A stretch of 64,000 nucleotides of DNA from contig OZ240668.1 of assembly GCA_965198655.1 (NCBI GenBank), forward strand, positions 2,418,001 through 2,482,000, read 5' to 3'. The translations under genes and the position numbers were made by a program. Within the stretch, counting starts at the first letter, position 1, and each line of letters opens with the position of its first letter. The notes under the pieces are model-generated. The model did not search any database. It was not told the DNA's origin and was given only the letters and a program-made list of their open reading frames with translations. The DNA comes from Lichenicola sp965198655 (lineage in GTDB: Bacteria > Pseudomonadota > Alphaproteobacteria > Acetobacterales > Acetobacteraceae). Of the stretch, positions 52,239 to 64,000 are shown piece after piece.

Positions 52239-53069
52239 ATGGCCAAGGTGGTGGTCGTCACGTCGGGCAAGGGCGGGGTCGGCAAGACCACGTCCACCGC
52301 CGCCCTGGGCGCTGCGCTGGCGCAGGGCTCGAACGGGCAGCCGGGGCAGAACGTGGTGGTGGTCGACTTCGACGTGGGCCTGCGCAACCTCGACCTGGTG
52401 ATGGGGGCGGAGCGACGGGTGGTGTTCGACCTGATCAACGTGGTCCAGGGCGACGCCAAGCTGTCCCAGGCGCTGATACGCGACAAGCGGGTCGAGACGC
52501 TGTCGATCCTGCCGGCGAGCCAGACCCGCGACAAGGACGCGCTCACCGCGGACGGGGTGGCACGGGTGATCGACGAGCTGCGGCAGAAGTTCGACTGGAT
52601 CCTGTGCGACAGCCCGGCCGGGATCGAGAAGGGCGCGCAGCTGGCGATGTACCATGCCGACGAGGCGGTGGTGGTGACCAACCCGGAGGTGTCGTCGGTG
52701 CGCGACAGCGACCGGATCATCGGCATGCTGGACAGCACCACCGCCAAGGCCAAGGCAGGCGACAAGATGCCCAAGCACCTGCTGCTGACCCGCTACGACC
52801 AGGCGCGCGCGGCGCGCGGCGAGATGCTCAGGATCGAGGACGTGCTGGAGATCCTGTCTATCCCCCTGATCGGCATCATCCCGGAAAGCGAGGAGGTGCT
52901 GCGCGCGTCCAACCTCGGCGCGCCGGTGACGCTGAGCAACCCGGACAGCGCGCCGTCGCGGGCCTATTTCGACGCGGTGCGCCGGCTGAAGGGCGAGAGC
53001 CTGGACATGAGCGTGCCGTCCGACCGCAAGGGCTTGATGGCCAAGCTGTTCAAGTGGAGGGCGGCATGA
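52239..53069 (+). CDS. minD: Septum-site determining ATPase MinD
   Basis: A 276-residue deviant Walker ATPase that recruits MinC to the membrane. TSGKGGVGKTTS (8-19, signature Lys11 and Lys16), VVVDFDVGLRNLDLVMG, WILCDSPAGIEKG and VVTNPEVSSVRDSDRIIG are all typical MinD. The final residues DRKGLMAKLFKWRAA form the amphipathic membrane-targeting helix. GGAGGG precedes ATG 52239. Its stop overlaps the minE start (ATGA). Confidence 0.97.
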   Translation: MAKVVVVTSGKGGVGKTTSTAALGAALAQGSNGQPGQNVVVVDFDVGLRNLDLVMGAERRVVFDLINVVQGDAKLSQALIRDKRVETLSILPASQTRDKDALTADGVARVIDELRQKFDWILCDSPAGIEKGAQLAMYHADEAVVVTNPEVSSVRDSDRIIGMLDSTTAKAKAGDKMPKHLLLTRYDQARAARGEMLRIEDVLEILSIPLIGIIPESEEVLRASNLGAPVTLSNPDSAPSRAYFDAVRRLKGESLDMSVPSDRKGLMAKLFKWRAA

Positions 53070-53407
53070 GCTTCCTGTCCGGGCTGTTCGCCAAGCGCGG
53101 CTCCGCGCCCGTCGCGCGTGACCGGCTGCAGATCCTGCTGGCGCACGAGCGCGGCGCCGGCGAGGGGCAGAGCGAACTGATCGCCAAGCTCCGGGAGGAG
53201 ATCCTCGACGTGATCGCCCGGCACGTGCCGATCGACCGCGACAAGGTGCAGATCAAGCTCGACCGCGGGGCGGCGGTGTCGACGCTGGAGATCGACATCG
53301 AGGTGCCGGAGCTGAAGCCGGCGGCGACCGTCGCAGCCGGAACCCGGGAGAACCTCCAGAAGGCCGATCCGGCCAGCGGCAGCCGGCCCCTCCCGACCAG
53401 GCCCTGA
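53066..53407 (+). CDS. minE: Cell-division topological specificity factor MinE
   Basis: A 113-residue protein that stimulates MinD ATPase and drives Min oscillation. It begins MSFLSGLFAKRGSAPVARDR, the membrane-binding and MinD-contact region, followed by LQILLAHERG and the dimerisation part LIAKLREEILDVIARHVPI, DRDKVQIKLD. It runs beyond the usual ~90 residues with a polar, Pro/Ala-rich tail. The ATG overlaps the minD stop. Confidence 0.95.
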   Translation: MSFLSGLFAKRGSAPVARDRLQILLAHERGAGEGQSELIAKLREEILDVIARHVPIDRDKVQIKLDRGAAVSTLEIDIEVPELKPAATVAAGTRENLQKADPASGSRPLPTRP

Positions 53408-53710
53408 CGATTTGGCGGCCATGTCGGTCGGTAACGCTTCCTTCGCGCTCTGGACCGGGGTAACATCACGGTCCCGTTACCGCTGGGGGAGCGGGGTCGA
53501 CCAGATCTTGCTCAACCCCGAGGACACCGCGTGAAAGGCTTGGCCATAATGTTGCAGTATCGGAACATTCTTGCCTCGTGAGGCGGGCTGCCGACGGGAA
53601 TTAACCCTTCCTGCAGGATCGGCGTCCAGGATCGAGCCAAGGCCCGACGCGCCGGCGGGACACCGGACGAAGGACGGGACGAAATCGCATCTGGTCGGGA
53701 GTCGGTCATC
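53408..53710. other. Interval after minE with GGTAAC repeats
   Basis: No gene is seen. GGTAACG occurs at about 53431, and GGTAAC...CCGTTACC at about 53459-53482 forms a 6-bp inverted repeat. These may be binding sites or weak hairpins; no regulator is known. Confidence 0.35.
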
Positions 53711-53899
53711 ATGAAGCCACAGCGCGTCGTTCTCACCCCGGCACCTGGTGCCGTGTTCCTCCGGACCACCACGGCGGCGGTCGAGATGACACCGGGGGAA
53801 GCGCTGCGCTTCTGCGAGGAGATCAGGTCGTGCATCCAGGTGGCGCTGGCAGCCCAGGATGGCTCGGCGCTGCGCCAGATGATCGGGTCACCGGGCTGA
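53711..53899 (+). CDS. Small hypothetical protein
   Basis: A 62-residue frame (MKPQRVVLTPAPGAVFLRTT and so on) with a GGGAG about nine bases before its ATG. The end is a helical segment ALRFCEEIRSCIQVALAAQD with two Cys residues. I do not recognise a family. A dispersed repeat begins about 20 bp after its stop. The small size and lack of homologue knowledge leave it uncertain. Confidence 0.5.
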   Translation: MKPQRVVLTPAPGAVFLRTTTAAVEMTPGEALRFCEEIRSCIQVALAAQDGSALRQMIGSPG

Positions 53900-53919
53900 A
53901 CGCTTAACCAGGAAGCAAA

Positions 53920-54069
53920 ACCAGGGCTCTGCCCATCGATCTGCTTCGCAGCACCGATCTGCTTCGCAGCTCGGTCCGCTGGGGCCGGAGGCCCCAAACC
54001 CGTTCTTTAAGGATCGGGTTTGAAGGGCTCTGCCCTTCATGGGGTCCAGGGGCAAAGCCTCTGGCCTTA
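53920..54069 (-). repeat. Dispersed intergenic hairpin repeat, copy 4
   Basis: Reverse-oriented copy, with a local duplication of the CTGCTTCGCAG-type stem (atctgcttcgcag occurs twice, 21 bp apart, at about 53939 and 53960). It ends 6 bp before the GntR stop codon and starts shortly after the small ORF, again filling a convergent gap. Confidence 0.85.
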
Positions 54070-54074
54070 GCCGT

Positions 54075-54818
54075 TCAGAACTCCGGCAGGTAATGCTCAA
54101 GGCGCTGGTTTCCGTGGCTGATGTCCAGCAGGGCGGCACTTCGGGCGGCGGCGGCGTCGCGACGGCGCAGCGCGTCGACCAGCCGGTCGTGCGGATGGCC
54201 GTCGCCGTCCAGCGGCCGCAGCGGACGGTCGAAGCTGAGCGCGTAGAGGGGCCCCAGGCGCGTCCACAGTCCTTCCAGGGTGCGCAGGATCAGCGGCGCC
54301 CGCCCGGCCCGGCAGACCAGCCGGTGGAAGGCGGCGTTGGCGTCCAGCATCGGGAGGTGCTGCTGGCGCAGGTGGGCGGCGACGCAGCGGGCGTTAACCT
54401 GTTCCAGCTCGTCGATCTGTGCTGCGTCCGCCAACTCGACCGCCCGCTCCGCGGCCCGCGCTTCCAGGTCGCCGCGCATGGCGGCAAGCTCGCCGAACTC
54501 GGCCCGGTTCATCACCGGCACGATCACCGAGCCACGCTCGTCGAGGCAGAGCGCCTGCTCGGACACCAGCCGCAGCAGCGCCTCGCGCACCGGGGTCGGG
54601 CTCAAGCCCAGTTCGGCAGCGAGCGGACGCAGGATCAGCCGGTGACCGGGACGTAGCCGGCTGGAAGTCAGGGAACGGCGGATCTGCGCATAGGCGCGCT
54701 GGCTGAGGCTGTCGCGGCCCGACTCCGCACCGGGCGAGGTGAGCAGCAGGGAGGCATCATCAGGCGCCGGACCGACAAGGTCTAGGTCAATTCGATCGTT
54801 TGCGGCCGGATTGCCCAT
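54075..54818 (-). CDS. GntR/FadR-family transcriptional regulator (FCD domain)
   Basis: A 247-residue regulator. The N-terminal winged helix is LRPGHRLILRPLAAELGLSP then TPVREALLRLVSEQAL; the C-terminal FCD domain is helical, with DANAAFHRLVCRAGRAP and GHPHDRLVDALRRRDAAAA carrying the Asp/His metal or ligand site (Asp and three His). Such proteins sense carboxylic acids. The target is unknown; the nearest upstream gene is a same-strand ABC exporter 165 bp away. Confidence 0.88.
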   Translation of the reverse strand: MGNPAANDRIDLDLVGPAPDDASLLLTSPGAESGRDSLSQRAYAQIRRSLTSSRLRPGHRLILRPLAAELGLSPTPVREALLRLVSEQALCLDERGSVIVPVMNRAEFGELAAMRGDLEARAAERAVELADAAQIDELEQVNARCVAAHLRQQHLPMLDANAAFHRLVCRAGRAPLILRTLEGLWTRLGPLYALSFDRPLRPLDGDGHPHDRLVDALRRRDAAAARSAALLDISHGNQRLEHYLPEF

Positions 54819-54983
54819 CGCTGTGCCCGTTGCGTCCTATGGAACGGCCTAGTCAATCGTTCCGGCCACGATCGTAACAACGTGGCTGTCCGGTTGTGAA
54901 GCGGCATCCCGTGCAGGCCAGGGTCGCCCGCCGCGCGTCCTGGACATGGGCCCTGCCCGGTCGGCGTCCGCCAGCCGGATCCG

Positions 54984-56807
54984 CTAGACCACGTCCTCTA
55001 GGCTCATCGCCTGCCTGGACAACAGGTCGCGATACGGTCCCTCGCTGCGTTCCAGCACCGCCGGCGGCCCGTCCTGCAGCACCCGGCCGGACTGCATCAC
55101 CACGATGCGGTCGAAGTCGCGCAGCGTGCTCAGCCGGTGCGCCACCGCGATCACGGTGCGCCCGACCATCAGCCGCTCCAGCGCGCGCTGCACCAGCTGC
55201 TCGCTTTCGCTGTCGAGCGCGCTGGTGGCCTCGTCGAGCAGCAGGATCGGGGCGTTGCGCAGGAAGGCCCGCGCGATGGCGATACGCTGGCGCTGGCCGC
55301 CGGACAGCTTGACGCCGCGGTCGCCGACCTCGGTGTTGAAGCCCTCCGGCATGGCCTCGATGAAGTCGCGGCAGCCGGCGGCGTCGGCGCTGGCGCGCAC
55401 TTCCTCGTCGGAGGCCTCGGGCTTGCCGTAGCGGATGTTCTCCAGCACCGAGCGGTGGAACAGCGATACGTCCTGCGGCACCACCGAGATCACCGCGCGC
55501 AGCGCCTCCTCGGTCAGGCCGAGCAGGTCCTTGCCGTCGATCAGGATGCGGCCGCCCTGGACGTAGCGCATGCGCTGCAGCAGGGCGAGCACGGTGGTCT
55601 TGCCGGAGCCGGACCGGCCGACCAGCCCGACCCGGGTGCCGCCGTTGATCGCCAGGCTGAAGTCGTCCAGCACCGGCTCGCCGCCGGGATAGGCATAGGT
55701 GACGTGCTCGAACACCACCTCGCCGCGCGGCTCGGCCTGGAAGCCGCCGGCATCGACGGCGTCGGGCATGTCGTGCGGCAGCAGCAAGGTGGACAGCGCT
55801 TCCGCCAGCCGGGCGACGTGCTGGATGGTCTCGACCAGGGCCACCGCCAGGTCGCGCGTGCCGTGCAGGATCATGAAGCCGAGCGTCACCACCATGACCA
55901 CGTCGCCGACCGTGGCGACGTGGTGCTGCCACAGCAGCACCGACCAGATCAGCAGCATGGCGGTCAGGATCGCGGTCAGCACCGCGTGGATCAGGCGCAG
56001 CCGCTCCAGGTAGCGGAGCGAGGTGCCGCGCGCGTGCATCTCGCCCTCCATGCGCTGGCTGAAGCGCACCCGCTCGCGACGCGTGGCGCCGAAAGCGCGC
56101 ACCAGCGGCATGTTGTTGATGATGTCGAGCAGCTCGCCGTCCACCCGGGCGGCATCGGACGCGTAGCGGTGGTGCAGCGGCCGTCCGGCGGCGGCCATGC
56201 GGAACATCAGCATCGAGATCAGGGCGGCCAGCACCACCAGCACCGCCGCCATCAGCGGGCTGACGGTGACCATCAGCAGGATGGAGAAGGCGACGTTGAG
56301 GCAGGGCGGCAGCACGTTCCAGGTGGCCAGGTTCTCCAGCGTGAACATGGCGTTGGCGGTGGCGGTGATGCGGCCGGCGAGCGTGCCGGGCATGCGGTCG
56401 GCGAAGTAGGACGGCGCATGCCCGGTCAGGTGCCGGAACAGGTCGCGGCGCAGGTCGCCGGTGACGGCGACGAAGGCGTGCGTCGCCACCCAGCCGCCGA
56501 CCCGCCAGGCCAGGTTGTCGACGCAGATCAGCAGGCCGAGCAGGCCGACTGCGATCCAGACCGGGCGCATCGGGCCGCCGCGGTAGCCGGTCAGGGTGTC
56601 GACCAGGTAATGCACGGCATAGGACGAGCCGACCACGGCGACGACCGCCACCACCACCGAGAGCAGGATCAGCGCGTGCTGCAGCTTGTGGTGCAGCACG
56701 TAGCGGGCCATGAACGCCAGCGGCCGCGGCGCCAGGCGGATCAGGTCGGCGTCGTCGATGGTGACCGCCTCGTGCGGCCCCAGGGCAATCCTGCGCGTCG
56801 ACGTCAT
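54984..56807 (-). CDS. ABC exporter (fused permease and ATPase)
   Basis: A 607-residue half-transporter. An N-terminal helical domain (about residues 33-335, five or six hydrophobic segments) is followed by the ATPase: Walker A GRSGSGKTT at 397-405, Q-loop VVPQDVSLF, signature LSGGQ at 501-505, Walker B ILLLDEATSALD at 521-532 and the switch His at 557 in VAHRLS. Homodimers of this type export lipids, peptides or drugs; the substrate is unknown. ATG 56807 opens with MTSTRRIALG. It is divergent from the GT4 gene. Confidence 0.92.
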   Translation of the reverse strand: MTSTRRIALGPHEAVTIDDADLIRLAPRPLAFMARYVLHHKLQHALILLSVVVAVVAVVGSSYAVHYLVDTLTGYRGGPMRPVWIAVGLLGLLICVDNLAWRVGGWVATHAFVAVTGDLRRDLFRHLTGHAPSYFADRMPGTLAGRITATANAMFTLENLATWNVLPPCLNVAFSILLMVTVSPLMAAVLVVLAALISMLMFRMAAAGRPLHHRYASDAARVDGELLDIINNMPLVRAFGATRRERVRFSQRMEGEMHARGTSLRYLERLRLIHAVLTAILTAMLLIWSVLLWQHHVATVGDVVMVVTLGFMILHGTRDLAVALVETIQHVARLAEALSTLLLPHDMPDAVDAGGFQAEPRGEVVFEHVTYAYPGGEPVLDDFSLAINGGTRVGLVGRSGSGKTTVLALLQRMRYVQGGRILIDGKDLLGLTEEALRAVISVVPQDVSLFHRSVLENIRYGKPEASDEEVRASADAAGCRDFIEAMPEGFNTEVGDRGVKLSGGQRQRIAIARAFLRNAPILLLDEATSALDSESEQLVQRALERLMVGRTVIAVAHRLSTLRDFDRIVVMQSGRVLQDGPPAVLERSEGPYRDLLSRQAMSLEDVV

Positions 56808-56961
56808 GCGCCATCCTTTCGATCGACGCGGAACCCCACGCCGGGCCAGGCCGTCATCTGTTCGGCTGTCACAACCAACTCTTCCACCAGCGTCCGGTCA
56901 TCGCCAACAAAATGCCTCGTTCCAGGCGTTGATGGGGATCGCAAGCCGCAAAGGAGCGTAC

Positions 56962-58029
56962 ATGCGTATCGCCCAGATCGCCCCTCTCCACGAGGCCGTG
57001 CCACCGAAGCTCTATGGCGGCACCGAGCGTGTTGTATCGTTCCTCACCGAGGAGCTGGTCAATCTCGGTCACGACGTGACCCTGTTCGCCAGCGGCGACA
57101 GCGTGACGAAGGCCAACCTGCACGCCTGCTGGCCGCGGGCGCTCCGGCTGGACCCGGCGATCCGCGACCCGATCGCGCCGCACATGCTGATGATGGAGCA
57201 GGTGGCGCAGCGGCTGGACCAGTTCGACGTGCTGCACTTCCACATGGACTACTGGCCGTTCACCCACTTCTCGCGCCAGTCCGTGCCCTACGTCACCACC
57301 ATGCACGGCAGGCTCGACCTGCCCGAGCTGCAGCCGGTGTTTGACGCCTTTCCCAAGGTGCCGGTGGTGTCGATCTCGGACAGCCAGCGCCGGCCGCTCG
57401 CGCGCGCCAACTTCGTGCGCACCGTGCTGCACGGGCTGCCGGAGCGGCTGCTCACCCCGCAGGGCAACCCGGACGGCAGCGACCGCAACTACCTCGCCTT
57501 TCTCGGCCGGATCTGCCCGGAGAAGGGAGTGGACAAGGCGATCCGCATCGCGCGCGCGGTCGGCATCCCGCTCAAGATCGCGGCCAAGGTCGACAAGGTG
57601 GACGTCGAGTTCTTCGAGACCGTGATCCGGCCGATGCTGGGTCAGGGGGTGGAGCTGATCGGCGAGATCAACGACGGCCAGAAGGCCGGCTTCCTGAGCG
57701 GCGCGCGCGGCCTGCTGATGCCGATCGACTGGCCGGAGCCGTTCGGGCTGGTGATGATCGAGGCGATGGCCTGCGGTACCCCGGTGATCGCGTTCAACCG
57801 CGGCTCGGTGCCCGAGGTGATCGAGGACGGGCTGACCGGGCTGATCGTGGAGGACGAGACCAGCGCGATCGCCGCCATCGCCCGGCTGCACACGCTGAGC
57901 CCGGCGACCATACGCACCCGGTTCGAGCGCCGCTTCACCGCCCGCCGCATGGCGGACGACTATCTCGGCATCTACCGGCAGCTCGCGGCGCAGCACCGGC
58001 CGAACCTGAGACTGGTGTCCGGCGACTAG
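56962..58029 (+). CDS. Glycosyltransferase family 4
   Basis: A 355-residue GT-B enzyme. IAQIAPLHEAVPPKLYGGTE is the N-terminal glycine-rich loop; VDKAIRIARAVGIPLKIAAK and LLMPIDWPEPFGLVMIEAMA contain the EX7E donor site; ACGTPVIAFNRGSVPEVI follows. This set resembles the trehalose-synthase or biofilm-related GT4 proteins with 'PLYGGTER'. AAGGAG stands six bases before ATG 56962. The acceptor is unknown. Confidence 0.88.
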   Translation: MRIAQIAPLHEAVPPKLYGGTERVVSFLTEELVNLGHDVTLFASGDSVTKANLHACWPRALRLDPAIRDPIAPHMLMMEQVAQRLDQFDVLHFHMDYWPFTHFSRQSVPYVTTMHGRLDLPELQPVFDAFPKVPVVSISDSQRRPLARANFVRTVLHGLPERLLTPQGNPDGSDRNYLAFLGRICPEKGVDKAIRIARAVGIPLKIAAKVDKVDVEFFETVIRPMLGQGVELIGEINDGQKAGFLSGARGLLMPIDWPEPFGLVMIEAMACGTPVIAFNRGSVPEVIEDGLTGLIVEDETSAIAAIARLHTLSPATIRTRFERRFTARRMADDYLGIYRQLAAQHRPNLRLVSGD

Positions 58030-58072
58030 GGCGTCACGGGATCGGGTGTCCCCACCTGACCGTTGAGCGGCG

Positions 58073-61705
<3,633 letters not shown>

Positions 61706-61721
61706 GGTGCTGGCCGCCTCA

Positions 61722-61895
61722 GAGCCCGTCCGGGAATGCGCTGTGGCCTGCGATCCGACGCGCCTTGTCTCGCGCTCGGCCGGCTCACGGCCAGGAGGCC
61801 GCTCCGCTCCGGTTCTCGACGGACACGCCGGGCACGTTCCGCCGCTGGCGCGGCGGAACGCCCTCGCTCGGCACACCCCATCCTCGAACGGGCTC
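61722..61895. mobile_element. 174-bp MITE-like element with 11-bp terminal inverted repeats
   Basis: The ends are GAGCCCGTCCG and CGAACGGGCTC, a 10/11 match as inverted repeats. Flanks are TCA and TTA, both of the form TNA but not identical. An internal perfect hairpin has arms GTTCCGCCGC and GCGGCGGAAC with a TGGC loop at 61836-61859. No coding sequence is present. It fills the gap between the convergent stops of the oxoprolinase and FKBP genes, and its last base abuts the FKBP stop codon. Confidence 0.6.
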
Positions 61896-62258
61896 TTAGC
61901 CGAGCCGGAGCAGCTCCACGTCGAAGATCAGGGTGGCGTTGGGCGGGATCGTCCGGCCGGCGCCGCGGGCGCCGTAGCCGTGCTCGGGCGGCAGCACCAG
62001 GATGCGCCGGCCGCCGACCCGCATGGTGGCGACGCCGAGGTCCCAGCCGGCGATCACCTCGCCTACGCCAAGGGTGAAGCGGAACGGGGTGCCGCGGTCG
62101 CGCGAGCTGTCGAACTTGGCGCCTTGCCTGCCGTCTTCGTCGAGCCAGCCGGTGTAGTGCACCACCACCCCCTGCCCCGGCGCCGGCGTCTCGCCCTGGC
62201 CCTCGACCTCGTCGCGGTAGCGTATGCCGTTGGGCAGGGTGACGAAATCGGTGTCCAT
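61896..62258 (-). CDS. FKBP-type peptidyl-prolyl isomerase
   Basis: A 120-residue single FKBP domain without a leader, so cytoplasmic. It shows VVVHYTGWLDEDGRQGAKFD, RGTPFRFTLGVGEVIAGWD, MRVGGRRILVLPPEHGYGAR and TIPPNATLIFDVELLRLG, all standard FKBP strands and the active-site Tyr, Asp, Phe and Trp. The stop codon TAA coincides with the border of a MITE-like element. It catalyses cis/trans isomerisation of proline bonds. Confidence 0.93.
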   Translation of the reverse strand: MDTDFVTLPNGIRYRDEVEGQGETPAPGQGVVVHYTGWLDEDGRQGAKFDSSRDRGTPFRFTLGVGEVIAGWDLGVATMRVGGRRILVLPPEHGYGARGAGRTIPPNATLIFDVELLRLG

Positions 62259-62473
62259 GCAAACGCTCCGGATCGGATCAAGGAGCCGGTTCTAGCAGGG
62301 GAACGCCGGGATGCCGAGCCGGCGGCCGCAAGACCGAGATAAGTCCCAAGATTGTCAAACTGTAATAAAAAAGCGACATCCGGTAACTGCGCTCGTCCGT
62401 ATCAGATCGCAGGAGCCACAGGACGTGTCTTCTGCAGCGCGATCATGCGCGCCCTTCCGGGACGAAACGCATC

Positions 62474-63358
62474 ATGCAGAACACCAATCCTCCGGCTTCG
62501 ACGGCGCCCTCCCGCCGCTCCGTCCTCGGACGTGCCGGGGTCGGCGCCCTGGCTGCCGGGGCGCTCGCGGCCGGCCTGGGACGCTCCGCCCCCGCCGAGG
62601 CGCAGACCGACATCGACGTCGGCATCCTCAACTTCGCCCTCAACCTCGAATACCTCGAAGGCGAGTTCTACAACCGCGGCGTCAACGGGCACGGCCTGAC
62701 CGACATCGGTACGTCCGGCAAGGTCGTCGGCGCCAGCAAGGTGCCGTTCAAGACCGAGTGGCTTCAGAAGCTGTTCACCGACATCGCCCTCGACGAGGCC
62801 AACCACGTCGCCTTCCTGCGCGGCAACCTCGGCACCGCCGCCGTCGCCGAGCCCAACATCGACTTCACGACCGGCTTCCACATCATCGGCGAAGCCATTG
62901 GCCTGCCGAGCTTCAACCCGTTCGCCGACGAGCTGAGCTTCCTGCTCGGCGCCTACGTGTTCGAGGACGTGGGCGTCACCGCCTATAACGGCGCCGCCCC
63001 GCTGGTCACCAGCAAGGCCTATCTCGGCGCCGCCGCAAGCATCCTGGCGATCGAGGCCTACCACGCCGGCGCGATACGCAGCGCGCTCTACCAGGCCGGC
63101 TACGCGGTCTACACCGACCGCATCTCGGCCCTTCGCGCCATGCTGTCCGGCACCGGCCCGGGCACCAAGCTGCCGGCCGACGACGCGGGCGACGACGCCG
63201 CGAGCGGCGCGGTCAACCTCGCGCCGACCGACAAGAACTCGCTCGCCTTCACCCGCACGCCGGAGCAGGTGCTCGCCATCGTGTTCGCCGGCGGCACCAC
63301 CAGCGGCGGCTTCTTCCCGAACGGCGTCAAGGGGATGTTCACCTCCTCCGCCGCCTGA
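62474..63358 (+). CDS. Tat-exported ferritin-like domain protein
   Basis: A 294-residue protein with a twin-arginine signal (SRRSVLGRAGVGALAAGALA). The mature part is a ferritin-like four-helix bundle: ILNFALNLEYLEGEFYNRG, LFTDIALDEANHVAFLRGNL and SILAIEAYHAGAIRSALYQ carry the Glu and His pairs expected of a di-iron or vestigial site. Relatives include desiccation-associated proteins (PCC13-62-like). Tat export suggests folding with a cofactor before transport. A strong terminator-like hairpin follows the stop. Confidence 0.87.
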   Translation: MQNTNPPASTAPSRRSVLGRAGVGALAAGALAAGLGRSAPAEAQTDIDVGILNFALNLEYLEGEFYNRGVNGHGLTDIGTSGKVVGASKVPFKTEWLQKLFTDIALDEANHVAFLRGNLGTAAVAEPNIDFTTGFHIIGEAIGLPSFNPFADELSFLLGAYVFEDVGVTAYNGAAPLVTSKAYLGAAASILAIEAYHAGAIRSALYQAGYAVYTDRISALRAMLSGTGPGTKLPADDAGDDAASGAVNLAPTDKNSLAFTRTPEQVLAIVFAGGTTSGGFFPNGVKGMFTSSAA

Positions 63359-63371
63359 CGTCCCGTCGAAC

Positions 63372-63399
63372 GACCGGCCGCACGTCGCGGCCGGTCTTT
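63372..63399 (+). terminator. Rho-independent terminator-like hairpin after the ferritin-like gene
   Basis: Perfect arms GACCGGCCGC and GCGGCCGGTC around ACGTC, followed by TTT, starting 14 bp after the stop codon at 63358. The stem is the cleanest terminator structure in the window, though the U-tract is short. Confidence 0.7.
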
Positions 63400-63524
63400 C
63401 CCGGCAACACATCCCAAGCACGCATCGTCATCGGCACCGACGGCACGACCCCGGCTTCATCGCCGGGGTCGCGTCCGCTAACGGGCTGACCGACAGCCGC
63501 GGACGACCCCGCGGTTCCGGTTGG

Positions 63525-64000
63525 TCACGGCCGCTGGAACTCCACGCGCAGCAGCTTTGCCGGCCGGCGAATGCCGTCGGGCGGCGGCGACGCGGTGCCG
63601 CCGTCGGTGGTGAAGAACGCCACCCTTCCATACTCGCCCGGGCCCCGCCCCCACGCGCCGCTGGACGGGCCGATCAGCGCCTCGTCGAACGGGTCGCCGG
63701 CGACGCTCTGGGTGAAGCCGCTGTTCTTGCCGGGATCCATCGACACCCGGTCGATGGTGTTCTGCCGGTGCGTGGTGAGGTAGATGACGCCCGCGTCCTC
63801 GTCGATGCAGAAATCGTCGCCCATCCGGCCCGCCGCCACCAGCTCCGGACCACCGGCCGGCTCGAAGGTGACGGGGTCGACCGGCACGCGCATGAACAGC
63901 TTCTTGGCCGTCGCGGTGTAGTACAGGTGCCTGGTCCGCGCGGCGTAGCGCACGCCGTTCACGCCCGGCTGTTCCGGCGTCTGCGTGCCCGGGTAGTAGC
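63525..64000 (-). CDS. SMP-30/gluconolactonase-like protein, C-terminal part (continues past window)
   Basis: The frame enters from beyond 64000 and ends at 63525. RYAARTRHLYYTATAKKLFM, VAAGRMGDDFCIDEDAGVIY, LTTHRQNTIDRVSMDPGK and ALIGPSSGAWGR are beta-propeller repeats of the SMP-30/gluconolactonase type seen in secreted proteins. The N-terminus is missing, so no leader or catalytic residues can be judged. It converges on the ferritin-like gene. Confidence 0.75.
   Translation of the reverse strand, partial: YYPGTQTPEQPGVNGVRYAARTRHLYYTATAKKLFMRVPVDPVTFEPAGGPELVAAGRMGDDFCIDEDAGVIYLTTHRQNTIDRVSMDPGKNSGFTQSVAGDPFDEALIGPSSGAWGRGPGEYGRVAFFTTDGGTASPPPDGIRRPAKLLRVEFQRP

Noticed and set aside
55137..57344. 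A 735-codon plus-strand frame over the ABC exporter and GT4 start
   Set aside because: It overlaps two well-supported genes in other frames and codes for His/Gln/Arg-rich low-complexity sequence.

Overview
The window is high-GC, densely packed chromosomal DNA with many 4-bp stop/start overlaps. Gene content points to an alphaproteobacterium, most likely Acetobacteraceae. The evidence is a NadQ-type NAD regulator with nadABC, FzlA beside minCDE, alphaproteobacterial-type glyQS and thrS-infC, an OprB-type porin paired with a secreted beta-propeller protein, and a dispersed 'CCCCTGGACCCC' intergenic repeat. The genus cannot be fixed by reading alone.

Layout. 1-3.1 kb: end of a GH15-like gene, a PHB-depolymerase gene broken by an amber codon, pfkB and a LysE remnant. 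3.1-10.5 kb: a ClpP-fold membrane-anchored protein, the nadABC operon with a palindromic operator, then RNase T2, nadQ and a decayed histidine-kinase ATPase module. 10.5-14.2 kb: carbonic anhydrase, an exported EEP-family phosphoesterase, a DUF2076 protein, a CoA-binding protein and a RhtB exporter. 14.4-17.4 kb: glyQS. 17.4-23.2 kb: a 100-bp tandem repeat, a chorismate-lyase-like gene, an OPT transporter, egtD and a methyltransferase. 23.3-26.7 kb: a type III polyketide synthase operon. 26.9-34.6 kb: HAD phosphatase, carboxylesterase, IS debris, beta-propeller and porin. 34.8-35.5 kb: a PemK/MazF-type toxin-antitoxin pair. 35.5-40 kb: DUF885 peptidase-like gene, infC and thrS. 40-49 kb: TetR and its divergent target, hydrolases, two glycosyltransferases and an aminotransferase. 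49-53.4 kb: HI0933-family flavoprotein, fzlA and minCDE. 54-64 kb: GntR, ABC exporter, glycosyltransferase, fused oxoprolinase, FKBP, Tat-exported ferritin-like protein and a partial gluconolactonase-like gene.

The strongest anomaly is inside glyS. Its first ~700 bp (about 15316-16040) use AT-rich codons foreign to everything around them (no ATC, ATA and CTA favoured), while the reading frame and the glycyl-tRNA synthetase beta sequence continue without a break into ordinary high-GC codons. This looks like replacement of half of an essential gene by foreign or recoded DNA.

Other points of note: at least four good copies (plus one decayed) of a hairpin-rich repeat that abut stop codons; a 174-bp MITE-like element between convergent genes; an AUA start codon for infC with a well-placed Shine-Dalgarno sequence; and a visible pairing of NadQ with its probable operator. 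No tRNA, rRNA or CRISPR array was recognised.
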